DNA from: Flavobacteriaceae bacterium
GTDB taxonomy: Bacteria > Bacteroidota > Bacteroidia > Flavobacteriales > Flavobacteriaceae
Length of the DNA stretch: 64,000 nt
Assembly: GCA_029265595.1 (NCBI GenBank)
Contig: JAJUIC010000001.1
Coordinates: forward strand, 19,530-83,529
Direction: 5' to 3'
The position numbers and the translations under genes are program-made. Below the pieces are notes generated by a model that had not been told where the DNA came from, did not search any database, and saw nothing but the letters and a program-made list of their open reading frames with translations. Positions 1-9,118 of the stretch are shown in pieces (position 1 is the stretch's first letter; each line of letters starts with the position of its first letter).

Positions 1-249
1 AATTTCCGCCCGGGACTGGGCAATGGGCTTCCCCATTTCCTGAGTAATCATTTCTGCATACTCCTTCACATTATCATTTAGGTCTTCAGCCAGCCGAAGC
101 ATCAGCGAGGAGCGTTTTGCAAAAGTGGTTTGGCGCCAGGAGCTGAACGCTTCTGTTGCTTTATCCAGGACGGCGTCAATGGCCGATTGATCCATAGGTG
201 TATAGCGGCCAATTTCCTGTCCGGTATAAGGATTTTTAGATACTAACAT
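1..249 (-). CDS. Succinate-semialdehyde dehydrogenase family protein (partial, N-terminal 83 aa)
   Basis: The frame is open from an ATG at 249 to the left edge, so only the first 83 residues are visible. They begin MLVSKNPYTGQEIG and continue through a helical segment ending in GKPIAQSRAEI. This matches the N-terminal NAD(P)-binding lobe of the aldehyde dehydrogenase superfamily, most like NAD(P)-dependent succinate-semialdehyde dehydrogenases (oxidation of succinate semialdehyde to succinate). The catalytic Cys and Glu lie outside the window, so the substrate is inferred from N-terminal resemblance only. It is transcribed away from the Gre-like gene at 390. Confidence 0.75.
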   Translation of the reverse strand, partial: MLVSKNPYTGQEIGRYTPMDQSAIDAVLDKATEAFSSWRQTTFAKRSSLMLRLAEDLNDNVKEYAEMITQEMGKPIAQSRAEI

Positions 250-389
250 ACTTCTGTGATATTTAACTTTAAAGGTAAAAACTTGTGGTGGTGTTTAGAA
301 ACTTTCCGCCTGGAATCACCCTATTAAACTTTTCCCAATTCTTCTGTATTAAGAGGTTGGTTGGCTAATTTTATGGAAAAACCAAGTTT

Positions 390-848
390 ATGAGTGTCAA
401 TAAAGAAAAGGTCTTCTATAAGTGCCTGGACGAGGTGAACCGGCAAATTGAAAAACACCAGGCTAAATTAGATGAAATCAGCGGATACAATGAAGAAAAC
501 AATATGCATCCTGATTTCGATGAGTATGGAAACAAGGGAGAAATGTTCAACACTTATGAGCAGCATACCTCTTATCTGGATAACGCTCAGAAGATGAAGG
601 AGACGCTTGTCAATCTGGATACGGACCTGACCCACCGAAGTACGACTATCGGTCCTGGGAGCTTAGTGGAGACAGAGGAACATTATTACTATATCTCCGT
701 GCCCCTGGGAGAGTTGGAACTGGACGACGGGAGCCGGGTATACGCCATTTCCACGGAGGCTCCTATTTATCAGGAGCTTGAGAACCTCAGGGAAGGAGAT
801 CACTTTACCTTTGACGGAAAGGAGCACCGAATAGTCGGTATCTTCTAG
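390..848 (+). CDS. GreA/GreB-like transcription factor (short Bacteroidota type)
   Basis: A 152-residue soluble protein. Residues 1 to about 80 are polar, helical and likely coiled-coil. Residues about 88-152 form a small beta domain (PGSLVETEEHYYYISVPLG, then YAISTEAPIYQELENLREGD and a closing basic strand) that resembles the FKBP-like C-terminal domain of GreA/GreB. GreA/GreB rescue backtracked RNA polymerase. This short family is widespread in Bacteroidota and, from memory, is sometimes mislabelled as a 3-oxoacyl-ACP synthase; nothing here supports that label. An earlier ATG at 373 runs into a stop after a few codons, so ATG 390 is the start. Whether the coiled coil still enters the polymerase channel cannot be told from sequence. 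Confidence 0.6.
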   Translation: MSVNKEKVFYKCLDEVNRQIEKHQAKLDEISGYNEENNMHPDFDEYGNKGEMFNTYEQHTSYLDNAQKMKETLVNLDTDLTHRSTTIGPGSLVETEEHYYYISVPLGELELDDGSRVYAISTEAPIYQELENLREGDHFTFDGKEHRIVGIF

Positions 849-870
849 GATAGCTTAAAGAGAAGAGAGG

Positions 871-2916
871 TTATTCGGGGTATTCAATACGCAGGTGAAA
901 AATATTCTGAAGTTTTCGTTTCAGGACTTTTTTCACCTTTTGTATTTCCATAAAGGTGATGTCGGCATTGAGGAACTGCCCCTCCTCCATTTGTTTGTCG
1001 ATGATTTTCTCCACGAACTGATCGATGAGTTTGGTGGTGGGTTCCTTCAGGCTTCTGCTGGCTGCCTCTACGCTGTCACACATCATTAGGATAGCCGTTT
1101 CCTTACTGAAGGGAATGGGACCGGGATACCTGAAATCCTCCGGATTGACCTGGGCATCCGTCTCTTTGGCCTTCATATAGAAATAATAGACGGTGGTGGT
1201 ACCATGATGGGTGCGTATAAAATCGATGACACGGTCCGGAAGGTTCCGTTTCTTGGCAATTTCAATCCCATGAATGACATGTTCTATTATAACCTGCGCA
1301 CTTTCATGTGGAGACAATTCATCGTGTGCGTTGACATTGGTCGTCTGGTTTTCTGTAAAGAACGGCGCATTTTTCATTTTCCCGATATCGTGGTATAGAG
1401 CTCCTACCCGTACCAACATGGAATTTGCACCAATTTCATTGGCGGCAGCCTCCGCCAGGTTTGCCACATTGAGGGAGTGGTGAAAGGTACCGGGAGCTTT
1501 ATCTGACAGCTCCTTTAGCAATTTGGAATTGGTATCGGAAAGCTCCAGCAGAGACATATCCGACATGAGCCCAAAAATCTTCTCATAGGCATAGATCAGC
1601 GGCTGCACAAATAAAGTGGCAAGACCTCCCAGAAGGAACATCAGGAAAGTTTCAAACTGAATTTGTGCCACAGCGCCTTCCTGAATGATGGTGAAGGCGA
1701 AATAGGCAATAATATAGACCAGGGTTATCTGACCCACGGCGATGAATAAATTGGCCCGTTTGTAGAGCTGAGAAAAAGTAAGAATGGTCACTATTCCGGC
1801 AATAATCTGCAGGAACATATATTCATAACTGTCGGGAACAATAAAGCCCAGGAGCAGCACCGTGATGATGTGCGTGAGAAGTCCCAATCTGGAATCAAAG
1901 AAGGCCTTCAGAGTCAGCGGCAGAATACACAGGGGCACGACATAAACCAGGTTGACATTGAATCTCAGCACCAGGGTCGTTAGCAGGACCATTAAAAGGA
2001 GATTGAAGAAGATAAAAGTAACCTTGGTGTTGTTTTCATAAATATCGAAACGGTACTTGCGGATAAAAAGCAGCAGCATCAACAACGCCAAAAATACCAG
2101 GGTGCTATAGCCAAAAATAACCCAGTTGTAGCTGGCTTCACTCCACAGTTGGGACTCGTATTCCGTTTTAAGAGAATTGAGGATCCGGAGTTTGTTACCC
2201 TCCACCACCTCCCCCTTGGAGACGATGATGGTCCCGCGCTCCACACTGCCCCTGGTATAAGAAATCTGGTCGTACTTGCTCTCCAGTTCCCGAAGTGTCA
2301 GTTCCTCATTGTACCGTACATTTGGATATACATTGTTAAAGAATAGCTCTAATAAAGGAGCTCTATAATCTTGGAAATTAGTGCTATTAATGCGCTGTAT
2401 AATGTAATTTCGCAGCTGGTGCTGTTTCAGGATTTCACTATAAAGCACCTGGGTTACTTCATTGCCCTCTCGAAGGTAGATCATTTGCTCGGGGTCCTGC
2501 TCCTGACTCTCCTGTAACAGGCCCTTACTATAAATTTCGGAAGCCGTTACATCTACAAAATTCCAGAGTCGCGTACGCTGGTATTGCGGAATGGAATCCG
2601 GAAATACCACCGGAAATTCTTCAGCCAGATCTTGTTTAACGGAATCCACGGCGGTGGGATCATAATCATAATAGGGCATGTGTTCCTGCCGAATCTGGTC
2701 CCGTTCCTGCTGAATTTCTTCCGGGGTTTTGAGTATGGCAAAATCAAAGGGTGCGTACAGGTTTTCGTACTGCCAGGGTTTGCCTTTTGGAATCTCATAC
2801 TTGAACTTGCCTCCTTTAGGAAACAGGTACACGATCAGCACCGTCGTGAGAAGAAATAAAAATACTTTATAGAATAAGGCCTGGTTCTTATAAAGGTATT
2901 CTACGAACTGTTTCAT
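871..2916 (-). CDS. 7TMR-HD family membrane phosphohydrolase (PgpH-like)
   Basis: 681 residues. An N-terminal membrane anchor (about 15-33) is followed by an extracytoplasmic domain of about 220 residues (7TMR-HDED type). Then comes a block of seven hydrophobic segments (about 265-450) and a C-terminal cytoplasmic HD domain. The HD metal site is visible: HHSLNVA, then the HDIGK motif with H509 and D510, then HH in IRTHHGT. In Firmicutes, PgpH enzymes of this architecture hydrolyse cyclic di-AMP; this activity is inferred here. The gene is divergent from the thiolase and has a perfect -7 box upstream. It converges on the Gre-like gene with a gap of 22 bases. Confidence 0.88.
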   Translation of the reverse strand: MKQFVEYLYKNQALFYKVFLFLLTTVLIVYLFPKGGKFKYEIPKGKPWQYENLYAPFDFAILKTPEEIQQERDQIRQEHMPYYDYDPTAVDSVKQDLAEEFPVVFPDSIPQYQRTRLWNFVDVTASEIYSKGLLQESQEQDPEQMIYLREGNEVTQVLYSEILKQHQLRNYIIQRINSTNFQDYRAPLLELFFNNVYPNVRYNEELTLRELESKYDQISYTRGSVERGTIIVSKGEVVEGNKLRILNSLKTEYESQLWSEASYNWVIFGYSTLVFLALLMLLLFIRKYRFDIYENNTKVTFIFFNLLLMVLLTTLVLRFNVNLVYVVPLCILPLTLKAFFDSRLGLLTHIITVLLLGFIVPDSYEYMFLQIIAGIVTILTFSQLYKRANLFIAVGQITLVYIIAYFAFTIIQEGAVAQIQFETFLMFLLGGLATLFVQPLIYAYEKIFGLMSDMSLLELSDTNSKLLKELSDKAPGTFHHSLNVANLAEAAANEIGANSMLVRVGALYHDIGKMKNAPFFTENQTTNVNAHDELSPHESAQVIIEHVIHGIEIAKKRNLPDRVIDFIRTHHGTTTVYYFYMKAKETDAQVNPEDFRYPGPIPFSKETAILMMCDSVEAASRSLKEPTTKLIDQFVEKIIDKQMEEGQFLNADITFMEIQKVKKVLKRKLQNIFHLRIEYPE

Positions 2917-2935
2917 TATATCGAATGACTGACGT

Positions 2936-2943
2936 CAAATGTA
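2936..2943 (-). promoter_or_regulatory. -7 promoter box (TACATTTG) of the 7TMR-HD gene
   Basis: The minus strand reads TACATTTG, an exact match to the Bacteroidota -7 consensus TAnnTTTG, 20 bases upstream of the start codon. No clear TTG box is found at the -33 position, so this rests on one element. Confidence 0.4.
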
Positions 2944-3028
2944 CTAAAAATTGACTGTACCCCCATTGTACATTGATTAGTTCCTCTTAAATGTTTAAAT
3001 TCGCCATACAGGAACCAAACACAACAAT

Positions 3029-4207
3029 ATGAATAAAGAAGTGGTTATAGTAAGCGCAGCGCGCACCCCCATTGGAAGTTTTATGGGAAGTTTATCTTCT
3101 GTCCCGGCTACCAAACTGGGTGCCATTGCCATTAAGGGCGCCTTGGACAAAATCAATCTCAAACCTGACCTGGTGGAAGAAGTTTTGATGGGAAATGTCG
3201 TTCAGGCAGGTAACGGTCAGGCTCCTGCCCGGCAGGCGGCTCTTGGTGCCGGAATTCCTCATTCGGTACCCTGTACCACTGTAAATAAAGTATGTGCCAG
3301 CGGTATGAAAGCCGTCATGCAGGCTGCTCAGGCGATTCGTCTGGGAGATGCTTCTGTAGTGGTTGCCGGTGGAATGGAAAATATGAGTCTGATTCCCCAC
3401 TATGTTCATATGAGGCAGGGTCAGAAATTCGGGCCTGCAACTCTTGAAGATGGGATGCAGAAGGATGGATTGGTGGATGCCTATGATCACAATGCCATGG
3501 GCGTCTCTGCAGATTTATGCGCGCGGGAAAATAATATCTCTAGAGAAGAGCAGGATCAATTCGCCATTCAGTCTTATGAACGATCCAGGCGGGCCTGGGA
3601 AGCTGGAAAATTCGATCAGGAAGTGGTGCCGGTTGAAGTTCCTCAGCGCAAGGGGGATCCGATCGTTGTGAAGGAAGATGAGGAATACAAGAATATCCGA
3701 ATGGACAAACTCTCAGGACTTCGTCCTGCATTCTCCAAAGATGGAACCGTAACAGCCGCCAATGCCTCCACTATTAATGACGGGGCTGCTGCACTGGTTC
3801 TGATGAGCCGGGAGAAAGCTCAGGAACTGGGCCTGAAGGTGCTGGCAAGCATCAAGGGGTTTGCAGACGCCGCGGGAGAACCCCAATGGTTCACCACAGC
3901 TCCGGCCAAAGCCTTGCCAAAGGCTCTTGAAAAAGCCGGTGTAACTCAGGACCAGGTGGACTATTTTGAACTCAATGAAGCTTTTTCCGTAGTGGGTCTG
4001 GTGAACATTCAGCTACTGGGACTGGATCCTGAAAGAGTCAATGTGAATGGAGGAGCCGTTTCTCTGGGGCATCCCCTTGGATGTTCCGGAGCGAGAATCA
4101 TCATGAGCCTGATGAGCGTCCTGGACCAGAACAACGGAAAACTAGGAGCTGCCGCAGTCTGTAATGGCGGAGGTGGTGCATCGGCTATGGTTATTGAAAG
4201 AGCTTAA
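3029..4207 (+). CDS. Acetyl-CoA C-acetyltransferase (thiolase)
   Basis: 392 residues, the usual length of the biosynthetic thiolase family. It starts MNKEVVIVSAARTPIGSFMG. Catalytic residues are visible: nucleophile C89 in VNKVCASGM, the NEAF motif, H348 in GHPLGCSG and C378 in CNGGGG. These numbers coincide with the classical Zoogloea-type thiolase. It condenses two acetyl-CoA to acetoacetyl-CoA or runs the reverse reaction. The cytoplasmic enzyme is followed after 18 bases by the NlpC/P60-like gene on the same strand, which suggests co-transcription without an obvious functional link. Confidence 0.93.
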   Translation: MNKEVVIVSAARTPIGSFMGSLSSVPATKLGAIAIKGALDKINLKPDLVEEVLMGNVVQAGNGQAPARQAALGAGIPHSVPCTTVNKVCASGMKAVMQAAQAIRLGDASVVVAGGMENMSLIPHYVHMRQGQKFGPATLEDGMQKDGLVDAYDHNAMGVSADLCARENNISREEQDQFAIQSYERSRRAWEAGKFDQEVVPVEVPQRKGDPIVVKEDEEYKNIRMDKLSGLRPAFSKDGTVTAANASTINDGAAALVLMSREKAQELGLKVLASIKGFADAAGEPQWFTTAPAKALPKALEKAGVTQDQVDYFELNEAFSVVGLVNIQLLGLDPERVNVNGGAVSLGHPLGCSGARIIMSLMSVLDQNNGKLGAAAVCNGGGGASAMVIERA

Positions 4208-4225
4208 ACCTCTAACACCATTTAA

Positions 4226-4969
4226 ATGACATACGGAATATGCAATCTTAGCATGGTTGCACTCAGAAGAGAACCCGGTCATCAGTCTGAAATGATCAAT
4301 CAGGTTCTCTATGGGGAATCTTTTGAAATTTTGGAGCAGCAGAAAACCTGGTCTTTCGTAAAACTGCTGGCTGACTTATTTGAAGGCTGGATTGATAACC
4401 ATCAATTCCTTCCGGCCTCGGCCGATCAGTGTGGGATGGATCAGGAATTGCTCCTGTCAGCAGACCTGATGGAATTTGTCACTGACCCGCAGGAGCAGCT
4501 CATTCCCATTCCTATCGGGTCAGTTCTCAATACCCTGCCTGCCATCAACCATCGGTTTTTGGGGCGCCATACTTCAGGAAAAAAAGAGAAATCAAATCTT
4601 TTGCAAACGGCCTATTTGTATCTGAATGCTCCCTTTCTCAAAGGAGGACGAAGTCCTTTTGGGGTGGACGCGGACGGCCTGAGTCAGATGGTTTACCGGC
4701 TCAGTGGATATGATCTTCCCCGGGTGGCTCAGCTTCAGGCCCAGCATGGGGAATCCCTGAGCTTTATCGAAGAGGCTGAAGCTGGTGATCTGGCTTTTTT
4801 TGACAATGAGGAAGGGGAAATCAATCATGTGGGAATACTGATGGATGATAACCACATTCTACATGTTTCGGGAAAAGTCCGAATCGATCGGTTAGATCAT
4901 CTGGGAATCTACAATCCAGAGACCCGTCGTCATACCCATAAGTTGCGGCTGATCAAGAGGATTTTTTAG
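4226..4969 (+). CDS. NlpC/P60-like protein with SH3 domain, catalytic Cys missing
   Basis: 247 residues. The N-terminal part (about 1-65) is a bacterial SH3-like fold (MVALRREPGHQSEM, then FEGWIDNHQFLP). Residues about 125-247 are an NlpC/P60 (C40 peptidase) domain, recognisable from GRSPFGVDADGLSQMVYRL, GDLAFFDNEEG and INHVGIL. Family members normally have D-C-S-G at the first motif, with Cys as nucleophile. Here the codons at 4667-4678 give D-A-D-G, so residue 149 is Ala. H201 and H213 are kept. No signal peptide is evident. The fold suggests peptidoglycan-peptide binding, but hydrolysis by the normal mechanism is not possible. It lies 18 bases after the thiolase gene. Confidence 0.85.
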   Translation: MTYGICNLSMVALRREPGHQSEMINQVLYGESFEILEQQKTWSFVKLLADLFEGWIDNHQFLPASADQCGMDQELLLSADLMEFVTDPQEQLIPIPIGSVLNTLPAINHRFLGRHTSGKKEKSNLLQTAYLYLNAPFLKGGRSPFGVDADGLSQMVYRLSGYDLPRVAQLQAQHGESLSFIEEAEAGDLAFFDNEEGEINHVGILMDDNHILHVSGKVRIDRLDHLGIYNPETRRHTHKLRLIKRIF

Positions 4970-5005
4970 GAGGAGTCATACCGATGGAATCCTGAAAAAC
5001 AGCAA

Positions 5006-5038
5006 CAAAAAAACGCCCGGAACTTCCGGGCGTCTGTT
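5006..5038 (-). terminator. Bidirectional terminator between NlpC/P60-like gene and TPR gene
   Basis: An 8-bp GC-rich stem (ACGCCCGG at 5013-5020, CCGGGCGT at 5026-5033) is flanked on the minus-strand exit by a run of T (complement of 5006-5015) and on the plus-strand exit by a weaker T-rich tail. It can end the leftward gyrA-TPR transcript and probably also the rightward thiolase transcript. Confidence 0.8.
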
Positions 5039-5058
5039 TCTGATAAAGAAAAGAATTC

Positions 5059-6321
5059 TTATTGACCTGCAGCTTCTAAGTCAGCTACTTTTTGCTTCAT
5101 TTCTTCGGCTTTTTCGGGCTCGTTTATCTGATAATAAATGTTCATCATGGTTCGAGCTGCCTCAATGTTGTCCGGATTGTTCTCCAACACGACTTCCAGG
5201 TGAGGTAAGGCTTCCTGATAAATAGCCATTCGTTGTTTCCCCAGTTCGTCGTATTTTTTATTATCCGCAGCACTGGTGCCCAGGCTGTTCATCTCTTCCA
5301 CGATCGCCCGCTCTTCAGATAAAATAAGGAAGGCGATGTTGATACGGGCATTGGTCATTTGCGGATCCAGCTCTAATGCCTTCTCATAGTATTCGATGGC
5401 TTTCTCATTGTCTCCAAGCTCAGAAGTACTCACACCCAGGTTGTAATAAAGATTTGGGTTGTCAGGATCCTGCTGGACTACCTGCTCCATGATGTCGCGG
5501 TACTTCTGCATATCACCCATACGATAGTACATATCGGCTTCAGCCTGCATCAGGGCGATGTCATTGGGGTTTTCCCTTTTTGCATCTTCCATAGCAGCAA
5601 TAGCCTTCTCATCTTCACCTCTCTCAATGTAAATCAGAGCGGTGTTCTTGGCGATTTCACCTTTACGGGATTCGGTTACTTCTGTACGAGGGTTGGTGTG
5701 GGTTCCGGCTTTAACAAATAGATCCATCTGTTCGGCAGAAGGCATCAGTTCGTCTTCTCCGGTTTCCTTGTTCGTGGCCAGGTACTGGGTTGAAATCCCT
5801 GTAAAGCCAAGATCTTTTAGTTCCTCGTAGTAGTCAAGAGCCACATCGTAATTTCCTGCGTTGACCGCATTAGAGGCCGCATAATACAGGTAAATAGTAT
5901 CCTGCTTGTTCAGGTCATAGCTGGCATAGAGTTTTTCAGTTGCCGCCTCAAAATCCTGCGCATTCTGATCGCTGATCGCTGCATTAATAAGGGCATTACT
6001 CACAGTCTGAATGCCTGCATCGGCTTCTGCGTGACCCAGCTCTTTTGCCTTTTTAAAAGACTCTACGGCTGCCATCAGGTCCTGAGTGGGGACATTTTCT
6101 CCGTTCCCAACCAGTGCATATCCGCGGTATAGGTAAAAATCAGCCTGCTGGCTCTGATTGGCGCCATCCAAAGAAGCTTCCGCTTCCTGCAAATGACTCA
6201 TAGCTTCTTGATATTCACCTTTTTCAACCGCCTTTCCTGCACGCCTGATTTCTCTTTTTTGAGCAAATGCCACTACTGTAGTCAGGGCGAGCACTGCTGT
6301 CAAAATTCTAGTTTTCATCAA
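5059..6321 (-). CDS. Secreted tetratricopeptide repeat protein
   Basis: 420 residues with a Sec signal peptide (MMKTRILTAVLALTTVVAFA, cleavage before QKRE). The mature part is rich in helical pairs with TPR character, clearest at about 275-330 (NPNLYYNLGVSTSELGDNEKA, then YYEKALELDP). It is therefore periplasmic or membrane-associated and likely a scaffold; the partner is unknown. The gene starts 19 bases after gyrA on the same strand and is probably co-transcribed with it. A strong terminator follows. TPR proteins downstream of gyrA occur in other flavobacteria (from memory). Confidence 0.85.
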   Translation of the reverse strand: MMKTRILTAVLALTTVVAFAQKREIRRAGKAVEKGEYQEAMSHLQEAEASLDGANQSQQADFYLYRGYALVGNGENVPTQDLMAAVESFKKAKELGHAEADAGIQTVSNALINAAISDQNAQDFEAATEKLYASYDLNKQDTIYLYYAASNAVNAGNYDVALDYYEELKDLGFTGISTQYLATNKETGEDELMPSAEQMDLFVKAGTHTNPRTEVTESRKGEIAKNTALIYIERGEDEKAIAAMEDAKRENPNDIALMQAEADMYYRMGDMQKYRDIMEQVVQQDPDNPNLYYNLGVSTSELGDNEKAIEYYEKALELDPQMTNARINIAFLILSEERAIVEEMNSLGTSAADNKKYDELGKQRMAIYQEALPHLEVVLENNPDNIEAARTMMNIYYQINEPEKAEEMKQKVADLEAAGQ

Positions 6322-6340
6322 TTTTTGGTTTTTATTCTAC

Positions 6341-8866
6341 TTATTCTTCGGTGTTATTCTCAATAGTTGTGCCACCCTCATTCAGCTCAGGATCTATAGG
6401 GGTTTCGGCTATTTGATCTACCTCTTCCTCCTCGTTCATCACCTTGGCTACGGCCGCAATGGAGTCATTCCCCTTGAGGTTTATGAGTCGCACGCCCTGC
6501 GTGGCTCGTCCCATAACTCTCAATTCGGCAACAGACATCCGAATGGCCAATCCTGATTTATTGATAATCATTAAATCATCAGAATCAGTGACATTCTTTA
6601 TGGCTACCAAATTACCAGTTTTTTCGGTAACGGAAATAGTTTTAACGCCTTTTCCGCCCCTGTTGGTAATTCGGTAATCTTCCAATTTAGAGCGTTTTCC
6701 ATACCCGTTTTCAGAAACCACCAGGATATCGTCGTCAAAATCGCTGACAGCAACCATTCCTACTACTTCATCTTCAGGACCTTCCAGGGTGATTCCGCGG
6801 ACTCCGGAAGCGTTTCTTCCCATAGGACGGGTTTTGCTCTCTTCAAACCGGATGGCTTTGCCGCTCTTTACGGCCAGCATCACCTGGCTATCCCCGTTGG
6901 TGAGTCTGACCTCGAGCAGTTCGTCTCCCTCTCTAATGGTGATGGCATTGATGCCGTTGGCTCTTGGTCTGGAATATTGTTCCAGAGAGGTTTTTTTGAC
7001 CTGGCCTTTTTTGGTGGCCATAATCAGGTAGTGGTTGTTGATATATTCCTCATTCTTGAGATCCTGGGTACTGATGACCGCTTTTATGGAATCATCCGGC
7101 TCAATGTTTATCAGGTTCTGGATAGCACGGCCTTTGGAGGTGCGGCTCCCTTCAGGAATTTCATAGACCCGCAGCCAAAACACTTTACCTTTCTGGGTAA
7201 AGAACAATATGTACTGGTGATTGGTCCCTACAAAGAGGTGCTCCAGGAAATCTTCGTTTCTGGTAGTGGAGCCTTTCTGGCCCACTCCTCCCCTGTTCTG
7301 GGTTTTGTATTCCGTCAGGGAAGTCCTTTTAATATATCCGGCATGCGACAGGGTGATGACCACCTGCTCATCAGGAATCATATCCTCAATGCTGAAGTTT
7401 CCTCCGGCGTATTCGATATCGGTTCTTCTGGGGTCGCCGTATTTTTCCTTGACCTCCAGTAATTCTTCTTTGATGACCTCCATTCTGCGCTCTCTTCTGG
7501 CTAGAATGTCTTTCAGGTCCTCAATGGTTTTCATCAGCTCTTCGTATTCCGCCCGGAGTTTGTCCTGCTCCAGTCCGGTAAGCTGTCGCAATCGCATCTC
7601 TACAATGGCTCTGGCCTGAATATCGGTCAGTTCAAAACGTTCGATCAGTTTTGCACGGGCTTCATCGGCATTGCTGGAGCTGCGAATCAGGGCAATCACC
7701 TCGTCAATGTTGTCTGAGGCAATGATCAGTCCTTCCAGTATATGTGCCCGTTCTTCTGCTTTTCGAAGTTCGAATTCTGTTCTGCGTACCACCACCTCGT
7801 GACGGTGATCCACAAAATGAACAATCAGATCCTTCAGGTTCAGCATCTCGGGCCGGCCATTGACCAGCGCAATGTTGTTGACACTAAAGGAATTCTGCAA
7901 TGCCGTATGCTTATAAAGGGTGTTGAGCACGATATTGGGAATGGCATCCCTTTTCAGGACGTACACAATCCGCATTCCGTTGCGATCCGATTCGTCGCGG
8001 ATGGTGGAAATACCCTCCAGCTTCTTTTCATTTACCAGTTCAGCCGTTTTGCGAATCATTTCGGCTTTGTTGACCAGGTAAGGAATTTCCGTGACCACCA
8101 GGGCCTCCCGTCCATTAACTTCCTCCAGGGTCGCTTTGGCGCGCAGCACCACACGTCCGCGTCCTGTTTTAAAAGCTTCCCGTACCCCGTCATAACCATA
8201 GATGGTTCCTCCGGTTGGAAAATCCGGCGCCTTGATGTATTCCATCAGGCCTTCCACGTCAATGTCGTTGTCATCTATATAGGCAATGGTGCCGTCCACA
8301 ACCTCCGACAGGTTGTGCGGCGCCATATTGGTGGCCATCCCCACGGCGATCCCACTGGCACCATTGACCAGCAGGTTGGGAATCCGCGTTGGCAATACCA
8401 CCGGCTCTTTTAGGGAGTCGTCAAAGTTGAGTTGGGTGTCGACGGTCTCTTTATCAATATCAGCGAGCATATCTTCACTGATCTTTTTCATTCTGGCCTC
8501 TGTATAACGCATCGCGGCGGGACTGTCCCCGTCTACAGATCCAAAGTTACCCTGACCGTCTACCATGGTATAGCGCATGCTCCAGTCCTGAGCCATCCGT
8601 ACCATGGTGTCATAAACAGAAGAGTCCCCGTGTGGGTGATATTTACCCAGTACTTCTCCAACAATTCTGGCTGATTTCTTGTGCGCTCTGTTGGAAAGGA
8701 CTCCTAATTCATACATTCCATATAATACCCGCCGGTGCACCGGCTTCAAACCATCACGTACATCTGGCAGAGCACGTGACACAATGACCGACATTGAATA
8801 ATCAATGTAGGCCGATTTCATTTCATCTTCAATATTGATAGGAATTAATCTTTCTCCTTCCGCCAT
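6341..8866 (-). CDS. gyrA: DNA gyrase subunit A
   Basis: 841 residues. It is the breakage-reunion subunit of gyrase, introducing negative supercoils with GyrB. The N-terminal half carries the winged-helix and tower regions with active-site Tyr121 in RYTEAR; the C-terminal half (from about 500) contains beta-pinwheel repeats, and [10 protein letters not shown] is one late repeat. The quinolone-resistance segment reads [11 protein letters not shown]. Positions equivalent to E. coli S83 and D87 are S82 and D86, both wild-type. The C-terminal tail is acidic. The TPR gene follows after 19 bases. The gene is divergent from clpC across 252 bases. Confidence 0.98.
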   Translation of the reverse strand: MAEGERLIPINIEDEMKSAYIDYSMSVIVSRALPDVRDGLKPVHRRVLYGMYELGVLSNRAHKKSARIVGEVLGKYHPHGDSSVYDTMVRMAQDWSMRYTMVDGQGNFGSVDGDSPAAMRYTEARMKKISEDMLADIDKETVDTQLNFDDSLKEPVVLPTRIPNLLVNGASGIAVGMATNMAPHNLSEVVDGTIAYIDDNDIDVEGLMEYIKAPDFPTGGTIYGYDGVREAFKTGRGRVVLRAKATLEEVNGREALVVTEIPYLVNKAEMIRKTAELVNEKKLEGISTIRDESDRNGMRIVYVLKRDAIPNIVLNTLYKHTALQNSFSVNNIALVNGRPEMLNLKDLIVHFVDHRHEVVVRRTEFELRKAEERAHILEGLIIASDNIDEVIALIRSSSNADEARAKLIERFELTDIQARAIVEMRLRQLTGLEQDKLRAEYEELMKTIEDLKDILARRERRMEVIKEELLEVKEKYGDPRRTDIEYAGGNFSIEDMIPDEQVVITLSHAGYIKRTSLTEYKTQNRGGVGQKGSTTRNEDFLEHLFVGTNHQYILFFTQKGKVFWLRVYEIPEGSRTSKGRAIQNLINIEPDDSIKAVISTQDLKNEEYINNHYLIMATKKGQVKKTSLEQYSRPRANGINAITIREGDELLEVRLTNGDSQVMLAVKSGKAIRFEESKTRPMGRNASGVRGITLEGPEDEVVGMVAVSDFDDDILVVSENGYGKRSKLEDYRITNRGGKGVKTISVTEKTGNLVAIKNVTDSDDLMIINKSGLAIRMSVAELRVMGRATQGVRLINLKGNDSIAAVAKVMNEEEEVDQIAETPIDPELNEGGTTIENNTEE

Positions 8867-9118
8867 AAATTCGATTATTTTGGTTCTAAAATCTAACGAG
8901 CCAATTTACGCATTTTAGCTGGGACTGGGGCCCTATAAGGGGATGTTTTCCCTGATTTTATTAACAAATCTTTACGGCGGGTTCGTTGATAAGTTCGTTA
9001 TATTTCTCCTTGTAAAAATCGAACTAATTTCGTCATTTAGCAGTATCTCATAATAAGGTATGGTTTTTGAAATTCCCTATGTGAGTACAAATCTATTAGT
9101 AGAGAAAGGAATTTAAGT

